Assembly (NCBI GenBank): GCA_964586175.1
Contig: CAZPGL010000020.1
Location: 1 to 36,457 of the forward strand
From: CAZPGL01 sp964586175
GTDB lineage: Bacteria; Actinomycetota; Acidimicrobiia; Acidimicrobiales; MedAcidi-G1
Reading direction: 5' to 3'
DNA length: 36,457 nt
The notes beneath the pieces were generated by a model. That model had not been told where the DNA came from and ran no database searches. It saw only the letters and a program-made list of their open reading frames with translations. The position numbers and the translations under genes were made by a program. Each line of letters starts with the position of its first letter. The first letter of the stretch is position 1. Positions 7,870 to 15,322 of this stretch are shown here, in pieces.

Positions 7870-9399
7870 TCAGTAGTCGGTCTCGACGCCGCCTTCGGCC
7901 ACTCGCCGGGCCACGAACTCGTCGAGCTCGGCCCGGCGATCGCCGGGCATTGGCGGCGGCTCGTGGGCGGCGATGATCTGGTGGGCCAACTGCTCGGCCC
8001 GTTGATGGGCCTCGATGCGGCCGCCGTCGTCCCAGTTCTCGTAGTTCTGCCAGCTCGACACCATGGGTGCGAAGTGCTCGGTGGCGTACCGCTCCTGGGT
8101 ATGGCTGGAGCCGAAGAAGTGACCGCCCGGCCCGACCTCGGCGATGGCCTCGACGGCCAGCGAAGCGTCGTCCACGGTGATCGGGGTGAGCATGTCGGCG
8201 ACCATGTTGAGGATGTCGGCGTCGATGACCAGCTTCTCGTAGGAGGTCAGCAGGCCGCCCTCCAGCCAGCCCGCACCGTGGAGCAGCAGGTTCACCCCGC
8301 CCATCACCGCTCCCCACAGGGCGATGACACTCTCGTAGGCCGCCTGGGCGTCGACGCTGTTGGCGGCGTTCACGTTGGAGGTGCGGTAGGGGACGCCGTA
8401 GCGGCGAGCCAGCTGGCCGCCGACCAGGCACGCCTTCCAGTACTCGGGGGTGCCGAAGGCGGGGGAACCGGAACGCATGTCGACGTTCGAGGTGAAGCCG
8501 CCGTAGATCACCGGCGCACCGGGCCGCACCACCTGGGTGTAGGCCATGCCGGCCAGGGCCTCGGCGTTCTGGAGCACGAGGGCGCCGGCCACGGTGACCG
8601 GGGCCATGGCGCCGGCCAGGGTGAACGGGGTGATGACGATGACCTGGTTGCGGGCCGACATCTCCTGGATGCCGTGCAGCATCACCGTGTCGTAGCGCAG
8701 CGGGGTGCTGGTGTTGATGACCGAGAAGATCGACGCCTGCTCGTCCATGGTGGCCTGGTCGACCCCTCGGGCGATGCGGGCCATCTCGATGGCGTCGAGG
8801 TTGCGCTGCCGGCTGAGGCTGTAGCAGAACGGCACCTTGTCGGACAGGGTCAGCATGTCGTGGGTGGCGTGCAGGTGGCGGACCGACGGGTGGATGTCCA
8901 TGGGCTCCACCGGGTAGCCGGTGAGGGTGTGGACGGCGTTGAGGACCTGACCCATCTTGATGAGCTCGCGGTAGTCGTCCCGGTTGCCGTCGCGGCGGTC
9001 GCGGCCGAGCCCGGTCACGAACGGCGGGCTGCCCACCGACGTGTAGGTGATGACGTCGCCGCCGAGGATGAGGCTGTGGTCGGGGTTCGGGGCGTGCATG
9101 GTGAACTGGGTCGGGGCGGTGGCCACCAGGCCCAGCACCAGCTCCGGGTCGAAGCGCACCCGGTCGCCGTCGACGTCGGCACCGGCGTCGGCCAGCTGCC
9201 GCCGGGCCGTCTCGTCGAGGAAGTCGATGCCGGTCTCGGCCAGCACCCGCAGCGAGGCGTGGTGGATGGCCTCGAGTTCGTCGTCGGACACGCCGCGCAG
9301 CGGCTCGAACGGGAGCCGGGGCTGCTGGAACGGCGGCTGCTCGGCGATGACGTCGCGGGTCTTGGGCCGGCTGCTGCGCCGTCCCCGACCGCCGTTCAT
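7870..9399 (-). CDS. MttB-family (trimethylamine/betaine) methyltransferase, non-pyrrolysine
   Basis: 509 aa from the ATG at 9399, the usual full length for the family, ending in TGA with no internal in-frame stop, so no pyrrolysine is encoded. The MttB TIM-barrel signature is evident: LRVLAETGIDFLDE near the N-terminus, YTSVGSPPFV, and a Gly-rich C-terminal half with LLHGAGWLEGGL and EVGPGGHFFGSSHT. Non-Pyl members such as MtgB transfer a methyl group from glycine betaine to a corrinoid protein, leaving dimethylglycine, which the next gene's product could oxidise. No corrinoid partner, reductive activator or methylcobalamin:THF methyltransferase is present in this window, so these must be elsewhere or the mechanism differs. 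First gene of a three-gene operon. Family firm, substrate inferred. Confidence 0.88.
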   Translation of the reverse strand: MNGGRGRRSSRPKTRDVIAEQPPFQQPRLPFEPLRGVSDDELEAIHHASLRVLAETGIDFLDETARRQLADAGADVDGDRVRFDPELVLGLVATAPTQFTMHAPNPDHSLILGGDVITYTSVGSPPFVTGLGRDRRDGNRDDYRELIKMGQVLNAVHTLTGYPVEPMDIHPSVRHLHATHDMLTLSDKVPFCYSLSRQRNLDAIEMARIARGVDQATMDEQASIFSVINTSTPLRYDTVMLHGIQEMSARNQVIVITPFTLAGAMAPVTVAGALVLQNAEALAGMAYTQVVRPGAPVIYGGFTSNVDMRSGSPAFGTPEYWKACLVGGQLARRYGVPYRTSNVNAANSVDAQAAYESVIALWGAVMGGVNLLLHGAGWLEGGLLTSYEKLVIDADILNMVADMLTPITVDDASLAVEAIAEVGPGGHFFGSSHTQERYATEHFAPMVSSWQNYENWDDGGRIEAHQRAEQLAHQIIAAHEPPPMPGDRRAELDEFVARRVAEGGVETDY

Positions 9400-9424
9400 C
9401 GGCGGGAACCGGTGGGGTCGGCCG

Positions 9425-9461
9425 GCGCCCGTCGGGTCGGTTCGTGGGGCGCGACGGGCGC
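9425..9461 (-). other. Hairpin in the 5' leader of the mttB-type operon
   Basis: GCGCCCGTCG (9425-9434) and CGACGGGCGC (9452-9461) form a perfect 10-bp stem with a 17-nt loop. It lies between the predicted promoter (9481-9508) and the ATG at 9399, so it would be in the mRNA leader. It could be regulatory or simply a GC-rich coincidence; it is too far from the upstream dehydratase stop to be an obvious terminator. Confidence 0.4.
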
Positions 9462-9480
9462 GGCGGCAGGCATCGGCGGG

Positions 9481-9508
9481 AGATTACTCACCCCGACCGG
9501 CATTGCAA
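9481..9508 (-). promoter_or_regulatory. Predicted promoter of the MttB-DMGDH-DddP operon
   Basis: On the minus strand a -35-like TTGCAA (9503-9508) is separated by 16 bp from TAATCT (9481-9486). This predicts a start near 9475 and a leader of about 75 nt before the mttB-type ATG. The AT-rich hexamers stand out in very GC-rich surroundings. Confidence 0.5.
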
Positions 9509-9551
9509 GAGGACGGCGTTCAGCGTTCTCCGGCGCCCGTGGTCGGCGGAC

Positions 9552-10778
9552 CTACCGGTCCAGGCCCTCCTCGAAGGGCATCGGGTCGGGTTCGGGTACC
9601 AGGTGGAGCTCGTCGCCGTCGTACGGGTGGGCCCGGGCCACCTCCTCGTTCAGCACCACGCCGAGGCCCGGTTCGGTGGACGGGATCACCATGCCGTCCT
9701 CCCAGAGGATCGGGGTCTCCAGCAGCTCGGCGTGGAAGCCGCCCCATGTGCCGATGGATTCGAGGACCAGGAAGTTGGGGGTGCAGGTGGCGAGAGCGAT
9801 GTTGGCCGCGGCGACCACCGGCCCGCAGTAGCAGTGCGGGGCGATCAGCGCATGGTGGACCTCGGCCACCGAGGCGATCTTCTTTCCCTGGAGGATGCCG
9901 CCGCTGCGCCCCAGGTCGGGCTGGAGGATCTGGGCGGCACCGGCCCGCAGCACGGCCGCGAACTCGGTCACCGTGGTCAGGCGCTCCCCGGTTGCGATGG
10001 GGATGGTCGTACCGGCGGCCACCCGGGCCATCCCTTCGACGTCGTCGGGCGGGATGGGCTCCTCGAACCACAGGGGGTCGAACGGCTCGAGCCGGCGGGC
10101 CAGACGCAGGGCGCCCGACGGGGTGAACTGGCCGTGGGTGCCGAACAGCAGGTCGGCCCGGTCACCGACGGCCTCGCGGATGGCGGCCGTGTAGCGCTCG
10201 GACAACTCGAGGCGCTCCAGCGACGGCTGGCGTCCGTCGTACACCGTGTAGGGGCCGGCCGGGTCGAACTTGACCGCGGTGAACCCCAGGTCGACGGCGG
10301 CCAAGGCGGCGGCTGCGGCGATGTCGGGGTCGGTGTACAGGTTGGGGCCGTCCTTGGGGGCGTAGGCGTCGTCGTCCGGCGGGTAGATGTAGGTGTACGA
10401 CCGCAGGCCTTCGTGGACCCGGCCACCGAGCAGGTCGTACACCGGTCGGCCCGTCTCCTTGCCCACCAGGTCCCAGCAGGCCATCTCGAGGGCGCTCATC
10501 ACCCCGCACAGCGTGGGGTCGGGCCGCGACGAGTAGCCGCTGCCGTAGGCCCGCCGCCAGAAGCGCTCGATGTCGAACGGGCTGTTGCCGACCAGCCAGC
10601 GTTCGGCCACGTCGACGAGCATGTCGGCCACGATGCGGGGCGCCACCGTCGCCACGTACGCCTCGCCCACCCCCGTCACCCCGGCGTCGGTGGTGAGGGT
10701 GACGAAGATGAAGTAGCGGCCGCCATGGCGAGGCGGCGGGTTGCCGACCACGAAGGTCTCGACGTCGGTGATCTTCAT
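9552..10778 (-). CDS. Enolase-superfamily dehydratase (mandelate racemase/muconate lactonizing type)
   Basis: 408 aa from an ATG at 10778 that overlaps the alcohol dehydrogenase stop in ATGA. An N-terminal capping domain (ends about residue 120) is followed by a TIM barrel. Recognisable sites: Lys170, FGTHGQF with His215, FEEP with Glu239/Glu240, GER with Glu265, and PHCYCGP with His315. The two His residues and the EEP/GER glutamates are placed as in D-galactonate/mannonate-type acid-sugar dehydratases. The residue two before His215, normally an Asp metal ligand (as in DFHGR of galactonate dehydratase), appears to be Gly213, so metal binding may differ. It probably dehydrates a sugar acid to a 2-keto-3-deoxy acid; the particular sugar acid cannot be told. 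Co-transcribed with a zinc ADH. Confidence 0.87.
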   Translation of the reverse strand: MKITDVETFVVGNPPPRHGGRYFIFVTLTTDAGVTGVGEAYVATVAPRIVADMLVDVAERWLVGNSPFDIERFWRRAYGSGYSSRPDPTLCGVMSALEMACWDLVGKETGRPVYDLLGGRVHEGLRSYTYIYPPDDDAYAPKDGPNLYTDPDIAAAAALAAVDLGFTAVKFDPAGPYTVYDGRQPSLERLELSERYTAAIREAVGDRADLLFGTHGQFTPSGALRLARRLEPFDPLWFEEPIPPDDVEGMARVAAGTTIPIATGERLTTVTEFAAVLRAGAAQILQPDLGRSGGILQGKKIASVAEVHHALIAPHCYCGPVVAAANIALATCTPNFLVLESIGTWGGFHAELLETPILWEDGMVIPSTEPGLGVVLNEEVARAHPYDGDELHLVPEPDPMPFEEGLDR

Positions 10779-11902
10779 GGTGTGGCCTCCTCGTCGGGGT
10801 CGAACACGATGACCGTGCGGACTACCTGGCCCCGCCGGACCTCGTCGAACGCTGCGTCGATGTCGTCCAGCGGGTGGGTGCTCGACACCATGGCGTCCAG
10901 CTCGAGGCGGCCGGCCAGGTAGTGGTCGAGCAGCTCGGGGACGTCGACGTCGAGTCGGGTGGTGCCCATCTTCGAGCCGACGATGCGCTGGTTGGCGGCG
11001 GCCAGCAGCGACGGGTCGAACTCGGTGGTGACGCCGTCGGCCGGCATGCCGACGAGCACCAGGGCACCCATCGGGGCCAGCAGGTCGACGGCGTCGTCGA
11101 GGGCGGCCCGGGCCGCGGTGGTGATGAACACGTGGTCGGCCAGCCGCCCGCCGGTGGCGGTCTGGATGGCCGCCGCCACGTCGTCGGTGGTGGGGTCGGC
11201 CGCGTGGGTGGCGCCCACGTCGAGGGCGGCCGACCGTTTGTCGGCCACCGGGTCGACGGCGACGATTGCATCGGCTCCGGCCAGCCGGGCGGCCTGCACG
11301 GTGCCCAGCCCGACCCCGCCGCAGCCGATGACGACCACCGTGTCGTCGGGTCCTACCGGTGACGAGTTGCGGGCTGCACCGGCGCCGGTCAGGACGCCGC
11401 AGCCGAGCAGGGCCGCCGTGCGGGCCGGGACCCCGTCGGGCAGCGGGACCACCTGGGACCGGTGCACCACGACCTGTTCGGCGAACGCCCCGGTGTTGAG
11501 CCCCTGGGCCACCGGTCGGCCGTCGCCGTCGGTGAGCGGGCTGTGGTCGGCCAGGCGGAAGGAGCCGCTGCAGGTGACGTGGTGGCCGCGCCGGCAGGCC
11601 CGACAGGTGCCACATGACCGGATCAACGACACGACGACCTTCGTCCCGGCAGCGAGGTCATCGACCCCCGGGCCGGTCTCGACGATTCGGCCAGCTGCCT
11701 CGTGTCCGAGCACCAGCGGGAATCCGGTGGCCCAGCCGCCGTCGATGTACATGAGGTCCGAGTGGCACACCGCGCAGGCCGACAGGGCCACCCGGACCTC
11801 GTCGGGCCCGGGGCTGGCCAGGTGGAGGGTCTCGACGGAGGTGGGCCGGCCGACCCCGCGGGTGACCGCGGCCCGGATCGGGGTGGAGGTGGGTCCGGAC
11901 AT
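10775..11902 (-). CDS. Zinc-dependent medium-chain alcohol dehydrogenase
   Basis: 375 aa from the ATG at 11902, seven bases downstream of a TAGGTT box. Catalytic zinc ligands Cys46 (CAVCHSD), His67 (GHE) and Cys167 (LLGCGVLTGAGA); structural zinc cysteines 96, 99, 102 and 110 (CGTCRACRRGHHVTC). Nucleotide-binding GCGGVG (192-197) and Asp216 at the end of the next strand favour NAD(H) over NADP(H). All ligands are intact. It oxidises an alcohol or reduces an aldehyde. Coupling (ATGA overlap) to an acid-sugar-type dehydratase suggests a polyol or sugar-derived alcohol, but the long-chain/NDMA-dependent ADH group looks similar, so the substrate is open. Confidence 0.92.
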   Translation of the reverse strand: MSGPTSTPIRAAVTRGVGRPTSVETLHLASPGPDEVRVALSACAVCHSDLMYIDGGWATGFPLVLGHEAAGRIVETGPGVDDLAAGTKVVVSLIRSCGTCRACRRGHHVTCSGSFRLADHSPLTDGDGRPVAQGLNTGAFAEQVVVHRSQVVPLPDGVPARTAALLGCGVLTGAGAARNSSPVGPDDTVVVIGCGGVGLGTVQAARLAGADAIVAVDPVADKRSAALDVGATHAADPTTDDVAAAIQTATGGRLADHVFITTAARAALDDAVDLLAPMGALVLVGMPADGVTTEFDPSLLAAANQRIVGSKMGTTRLDVDVPELLDHYLAGRLELDAMVSSTHPLDDIDAAFDEVRRGQVVRTVIVFDPDEEATP

Positions 11903-11909
11903 CGCGGGC

Positions 11910-11915
11910 AACCTA
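11910..11915 (-). promoter_or_regulatory. -10 box (TAGGTT) for the ADH-dehydratase operon
   Basis: TAGGTT on the minus strand is seven bases from the ADH ATG and directly abuts the 13-bp tandem repeat, whose units would occupy the -35 region and upstream. A leaderless transcript is predicted. Confidence 0.5.
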
Positions 11916-11916
11916 G

Positions 11917-12072
11917 TTGCTGACGGGTGTTGCTGACGGGTGTTGCTGNNNNNNNNNNNNNNNNNNNNNNNNNNNNNNNNNNNNNNNNNNNNNNNNNNNN
12001 NNNNNNNNNNNNNNNNNNNNNNNNNNNNNNNNNNNNNNNNNNNNNNNNTGCTGACGGGTGTTGCTGACGGGT
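11917..12072. repeat. 13-bp tandem repeat (TTGCTGACGGGTG) spanning an assembly gap
   Basis: Two full units at 11917-11929 and 11930-11942 and a partial third run into the N block; the same unit in the same phase resumes at 12049 and continues to 12072. The true copy number is unknown because the 100-N spacer is a placeholder. The array lies directly upstream of the ADH promoter. Confidence 0.93.
11949..12048. other. Assembly gap (100 N)
   Basis: Exactly 100 undetermined bases, the conventional scaffold-gap length, inside a tandem repeat. Any apparent reading frame through it is meaningless. Confidence 0.99.
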
Positions 12073-12077
12073 CGCCG

Positions 12078-12132
12078 TCGACCCCCAACCTGCAGGAAGG
12101 GGCCTGGCCCCTTCCTGCAGGTTGGGGGTCGA
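12078..12132 (-). terminator. Perfect 27-bp inverted repeat, likely terminator of the LLM gene
   Basis: The arms 12078-12104 and 12106-12132 are exact reverse complements around a single central T (12105), with CCTGCAGG in each arm. It begins 18 bp beyond the LLM oxidoreductase stop. No T-tract follows on the minus strand, so it would be a U-less actinobacterial-type terminator. Arm length and perfection are unusual for a plain terminator. Confidence 0.6.
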
Positions 12133-12149
12133 GGTGCCGGGTGGTCGGA

Positions 12150-13160
12150 TCAGCCGAGCAGGATCTCGGCCAAGGGGCGGAGATCCTCGGGGCGGCGGGC
12201 CGACACGTTGATCTCAGTGACCGGGCTGTCCTTCCATGCGGCCAACCGATCCCGGATGCGTTCCGGTGGCCCCACCAGGCTGATCTCGTCGGCGAACTCG
12301 GACGGCACGGCCATCACCGCCTCCTCCCGCCGGCCCTCCAGGAACAGGTCCTGGATGCGTTCGGCCTCGGACTCGAAACCCATCCGGGCCATCAGGCGGG
12401 TGTGGAAGTTCTGGCCTTTGGCCCCCATGCCGCCCACGTAGAAGCCGAGAGCGCCCTTCACCGGCAGCAGGCCGGCCTCGACGTCGTCGGTGACCGTGCA
12501 CGACACGCTCACCGAGATGCCGAAGTGATCGGGTCGGTCGGCGATCTGGTCGGCGTACACCTCGGGGCGGTACGGCGAGTAGTAGAGCGGTAGCCAACCA
12601 TCGGCGATCTCGGCGGTCTGGGTGACGTTCTTGGGGCCCTCGGCGCCCAGATAGATGGGCAGGTCGGCTCGGAGCGGGTGGGTCATGATCTTGAGCGGTT
12701 TGCCGAGGCCTTCGGCGCCCTCCCCGGTAAACGGATGCTGGTGGAAGTCGCCGTCGAACCGCAGGTGCTCCTCACGGGCGAAGGCCCGACGCAGAACCTC
12801 GACGTACTCACGGGTGCGGGCTAGCGGCCGGTTGGACGGGCGCCCGTACCAGCCCTCGACGACCTGGGGTCCCGACACGCCGAGGCCCAGCACCAGCCGA
12901 CCGTTGGAGAGATGGTCCAGGGTCACGGCGTGCATGGCGGTGGCCGTCGGTGTCCGGGCCGCCATCTGCACGATGCCGGTGCCCAGCCTGATGCGCTCGG
13001 TGTGAGCGGCCAGGAACACCAGCGGCGAGAAGGCGTCGCTGCCCCACGACTCAGCTGACCACACCGTCGAGAAGCCGAGCCGCTCGGCCTCCTGCACCGT
13101 GGCGACGAGGTCGGTCGGTGGCCGGGCCCCCCAGTAGCCCAGCGAGAGTCCCAGATCCAT
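12150..13160 (-). CDS. LLM-class (luciferase-like) F420-type oxidoreductase
   Basis: 336 aa from an ATG at 13160 with a strong AGGAGG four bases upstream. TIM-barrel luciferase-like protein: N-terminal DLGLSLGYWG, then AERLGFSTVWSAE, RIRLGTGI, LDHLSNGRLVLGLGVSGP and, near residue 170, PIYLGAEGPKNV followed by ADGWLPLYY. These are hallmarks of the actinobacterial LLM family, many of which use coenzyme F420; flavin use cannot be excluded. Length is typical. It is monocistronic, terminated by the large inverted repeat at 12078-12132 and divergent from the S9 peptidase. Substrate unknown. Confidence 0.9.
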   Translation of the reverse strand: MDLGLSLGYWGARPPTDLVATVQEAERLGFSTVWSAESWGSDAFSPLVFLAAHTERIRLGTGIVQMAARTPTATAMHAVTLDHLSNGRLVLGLGVSGPQVVEGWYGRPSNRPLARTREYVEVLRRAFAREEHLRFDGDFHQHPFTGEGAEGLGKPLKIMTHPLRADLPIYLGAEGPKNVTQTAEIADGWLPLYYSPYRPEVYADQIADRPDHFGISVSVSCTVTDDVEAGLLPVKGALGFYVGGMGAKGQNFHTRLMARMGFESEAERIQDLFLEGRREEAVMAVPSEFADEISLVGPPERIRDRLAAWKDSPVTEINVSARRPEDLRPLAEILLG

Positions 13161-13259
13161 GCGGCCTCCTCTGACGGTGGTGTGCGTGGGCATCGTCGCA
13201 GCGTGGTGCGGCGGCGGACAACCCGCGGCCGGGTCGGGCCGGGTCGCCGCGGCCGCGCA

Positions 13260-13265
13260 TAGGGT
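13260..13265 (+). promoter_or_regulatory. -10 box (TAGGGT) for leaderless S9 peptidase transcript
   Basis: TAGGGT ends eight bases before the GTG at 13274 and there is no Shine-Dalgarno sequence between them. Same geometry as at 2047, 2134, 11910, 19748 and 33992. Confidence 0.45.
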
Positions 13266-13273
13266 GCTGCGCC

Positions 13274-15322
13274 GTGGAGTCGTTCGCCCGTCAACAGGCC
13301 CGCACCCGCCGGTTCACGTGTGGCGTACCGCGGACGGTCACCGTCGGGTCCGACGGTCGGCGGGTCCTGTTCCTGCGGTCGAACGGCAGCGACGACCCCG
13401 CCAACGCCCTCTGGAGGTTCGATCCGGCCACCGGCGATGAACACCTCGTGGTCGACCCGCGCCAACTGCTGGCCGGAGCCGAGGTCGGCGACCCGGCTGC
13501 CGAGCGGGCCCGACGCGAGCGGGCCCGGGAGGTCGGCGAAGGCATCGTCGCCTACGACGCGTCTCCCGACGCACGGCGGGCCTGCTTCGCCCTGTCCGGC
13601 CGGGTGTTCCTCGCCGATGTCGACGACGGGCGGGCCGTCGAACTGCCGTCCAGCGGCGACGCATTCGACCCCCGGTTGTCGCCCGATGGCTCGGCTGTGG
13701 CCTACGTGTCGGGCCGGGGCGTCCGTGTCACCGGCTCGACCGGGGATCACCGGCTGATCAGCGGCACGACCGACACCGTCTCCTGGGGGTCGGCCGAGTT
13801 CGTGGCCGCCGAGGAGATGGGCCGCAGTCGGGGCCACTGGTGGGCGCCGGACGGCGGGTCGTTGCTCATCGCCCGGGTCGACGTCGACCCGGTGGCCACC
13901 TGGTGGATCAGCGCCCCCGTCGACCCGGACGCCCGGCCTCGCTCGGTCCGGTACCCGGCGGCCGGCACGGCCAACGCCGATGTCGCCCTGGCCGTCGTTT
14001 CCCTCGACGGTACGACGATCGACGTGGACTGGCGGGTCGGCGACCCCGGGTTCGAGTACCTGGCCGGGGTCCAGTGGCCCGCCGATGGGCCGCCGACTTT
14101 GACCGTCCAGACCCGGGACCAGCGCACCATGGCCGTGCTCACCGTCGACCCGGCGACCGGCGAGGTCGCCGAACGCCGCCGCATCGTCGACGACCACTGG
14201 GTCGAGTTGGTCCCCGGCGCCCCGTGCTGGTGGGGTGACGCCCTGGTCACCGCCGAGGACCATGGGGGCACCCGCCGGGTCATGGTCGACGGCCGCCCGG
14301 GGTCTCCCGACGGCCTGCAGGTCCGGCGCATCGTCGGCACCGACGGCGACTCGCTGGTGGTCACGGCGTCCTCCGATCCGAGGGATGTCGACGTGGTGCG
14401 TCTCGACGGCACGGGTGGCGTCGAGACGGTGTCATCCGGCGGTGGGGTGCGGGGCGCAGCCGTCGGCGGCGGGGTGGTGGCGTTGTCGGTCGCCGATCTA
14501 GCCGGCTCGACGCTGACCGTCGACGGCAGGGCCGTCGCCTCGCACGCCGAGAAGCCGGTGGTCACGGCCCGGCCCGTGTTCCACGTCGTGGGCGAGCGGG
14601 CGCTGCACGCCGCGGTGCTCATCCCCGATGGCCACGACGGGTCTCCGCTGCCGGTCCTGCTCGACCCGTACGGCGGCCCCCACGCCCAGCGGGTGCAGCG
14701 GGCCCGTGGCCAGTTTCTGACGTCGCAGTGGTTCGCCGACCAGGGCTTCGCCGTTGTCGTGGTCGACGGGCGGGGAACCCCGGGGCGGGGCCCCGCGTGG
14801 GAACGGGCCGTGTGGGGCGACCTGGCCCAACCGGTGCTCGACGACCAGGTCGACGCCCTCCACGCCTTGGCTGCCGCCGACGAGCGCCTGGACCTGACCC
14901 GGGTCGCCATCAGGGGCTGGTCGTTCGGGGGCTACCTCGCCGCCTTGGCCGTGCTGCGACGACCCGACGTCTTCCACGCTGCCGTGGCCGGTGCGCCGGT
15001 CACCGACTGGCGGCTCTACGACACCCACTACACCGAGCGGTACCTCGGCCACCCCGACCACCACCCGGCGCACTACGCCGTCACCGACCTGTGCGCCGAG
15101 GCGGCGAGCCTCACCCGGCCGTTGCTGCTCATCCATGGCCTGGCCGATGACAACGTGGTCGCCGCCCACACCCTGGCCTTGTCCCGTGCGTTGCTCGAGG
15201 CCGGCCGGCCCCACCGGGTGCTGCCGCTGTCCGGGGTGACCCACATGACCCCGCAGGAGGCGGTGGCCGAGAACCTGCTGGTTCTCCAGCTCGAGTTCCT
15301 GCGAGAGGCGCTGGGGGTCTAG
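13274..15322 (+). CDS. S9 family prolyl oligopeptidase (dipeptidyl peptidase IV-like)
   Basis: 682 aa from a GTG at 13274. The N-terminal beta-propeller domain (about 1-430) contains FVAAEEMGRSRGHWW, the double-Glu motif that anchors the substrate N-terminus in DPP-IV. The C-terminal alpha/beta hydrolase domain carries Ser550 in GWSFGGYLA, Asp625/Asp626 in HGLADDNV and His657 in SGVTHMT, a complete triad. No signal peptide or membrane anchor is visible, so it is probably cytoplasmic. It should release N-terminal dipeptides, typically after Pro or Ala. Its TAG stop shares the palindrome CTAG with the stop of the convergent amidase (4-bp overlap). Confidence 0.95.
   Translation: MESFARQQARTRRFTCGVPRTVTVGSDGRRVLFLRSNGSDDPANALWRFDPATGDEHLVVDPRQLLAGAEVGDPAAERARRERAREVGEGIVAYDASPDARRACFALSGRVFLADVDDGRAVELPSSGDAFDPRLSPDGSAVAYVSGRGVRVTGSTGDHRLISGTTDTVSWGSAEFVAAEEMGRSRGHWWAPDGGSLLIARVDVDPVATWWISAPVDPDARPRSVRYPAAGTANADVALAVVSLDGTTIDVDWRVGDPGFEYLAGVQWPADGPPTLTVQTRDQRTMAVLTVDPATGEVAERRRIVDDHWVELVPGAPCWWGDALVTAEDHGGTRRVMVDGRPGSPDGLQVRRIVGTDGDSLVVTASSDPRDVDVVRLDGTGGVETVSSGGGVRGAAVGGGVVALSVADLAGSTLTVDGRAVASHAEKPVVTARPVFHVVGERALHAAVLIPDGHDGSPLPVLLDPYGGPHAQRVQRARGQFLTSQWFADQGFAVVVVDGRGTPGRGPAWERAVWGDLAQPVLDDQVDALHALAAADERLDLTRVAIRGWSFGGYLAALAVLRRPDVFHAAVAGAPVTDWRLYDTHYTERYLGHPDHHPAHYAVTDLCAEAASLTRPLLLIHGLADDNVVAAHTLALSRALLEAGRPHRVLPLSGVTHMTPQEAVAENLLVLQLEFLREALGV

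Noticed and set aside
7870..9399. Pyrrolysine (in-frame TAG) in the MttB-family gene
   Set aside because: The frame is open over the full family length and ends in TGA; no internal TAG is present.
7963..9831. 622-codon open frame on the plus strand
   Set aside because: Antisense to the MttB-family gene and running into the dehydratase; composition is shadow-like and no domain is recognisable.
11903..12088. Extension of the alcohol dehydrogenase N-terminus through the N block
   Set aside because: The frame through the gap is an artefact of undetermined bases; the -10 box and the family N-terminus both support the ATG at 11902.
13410..13430. tRNA T-loop-like GGTTCGATCC
   Set aside because: Inside the S9 peptidase frame with no acceptor stem or other arms around it; no tRNA gene was found anywhere in the window.
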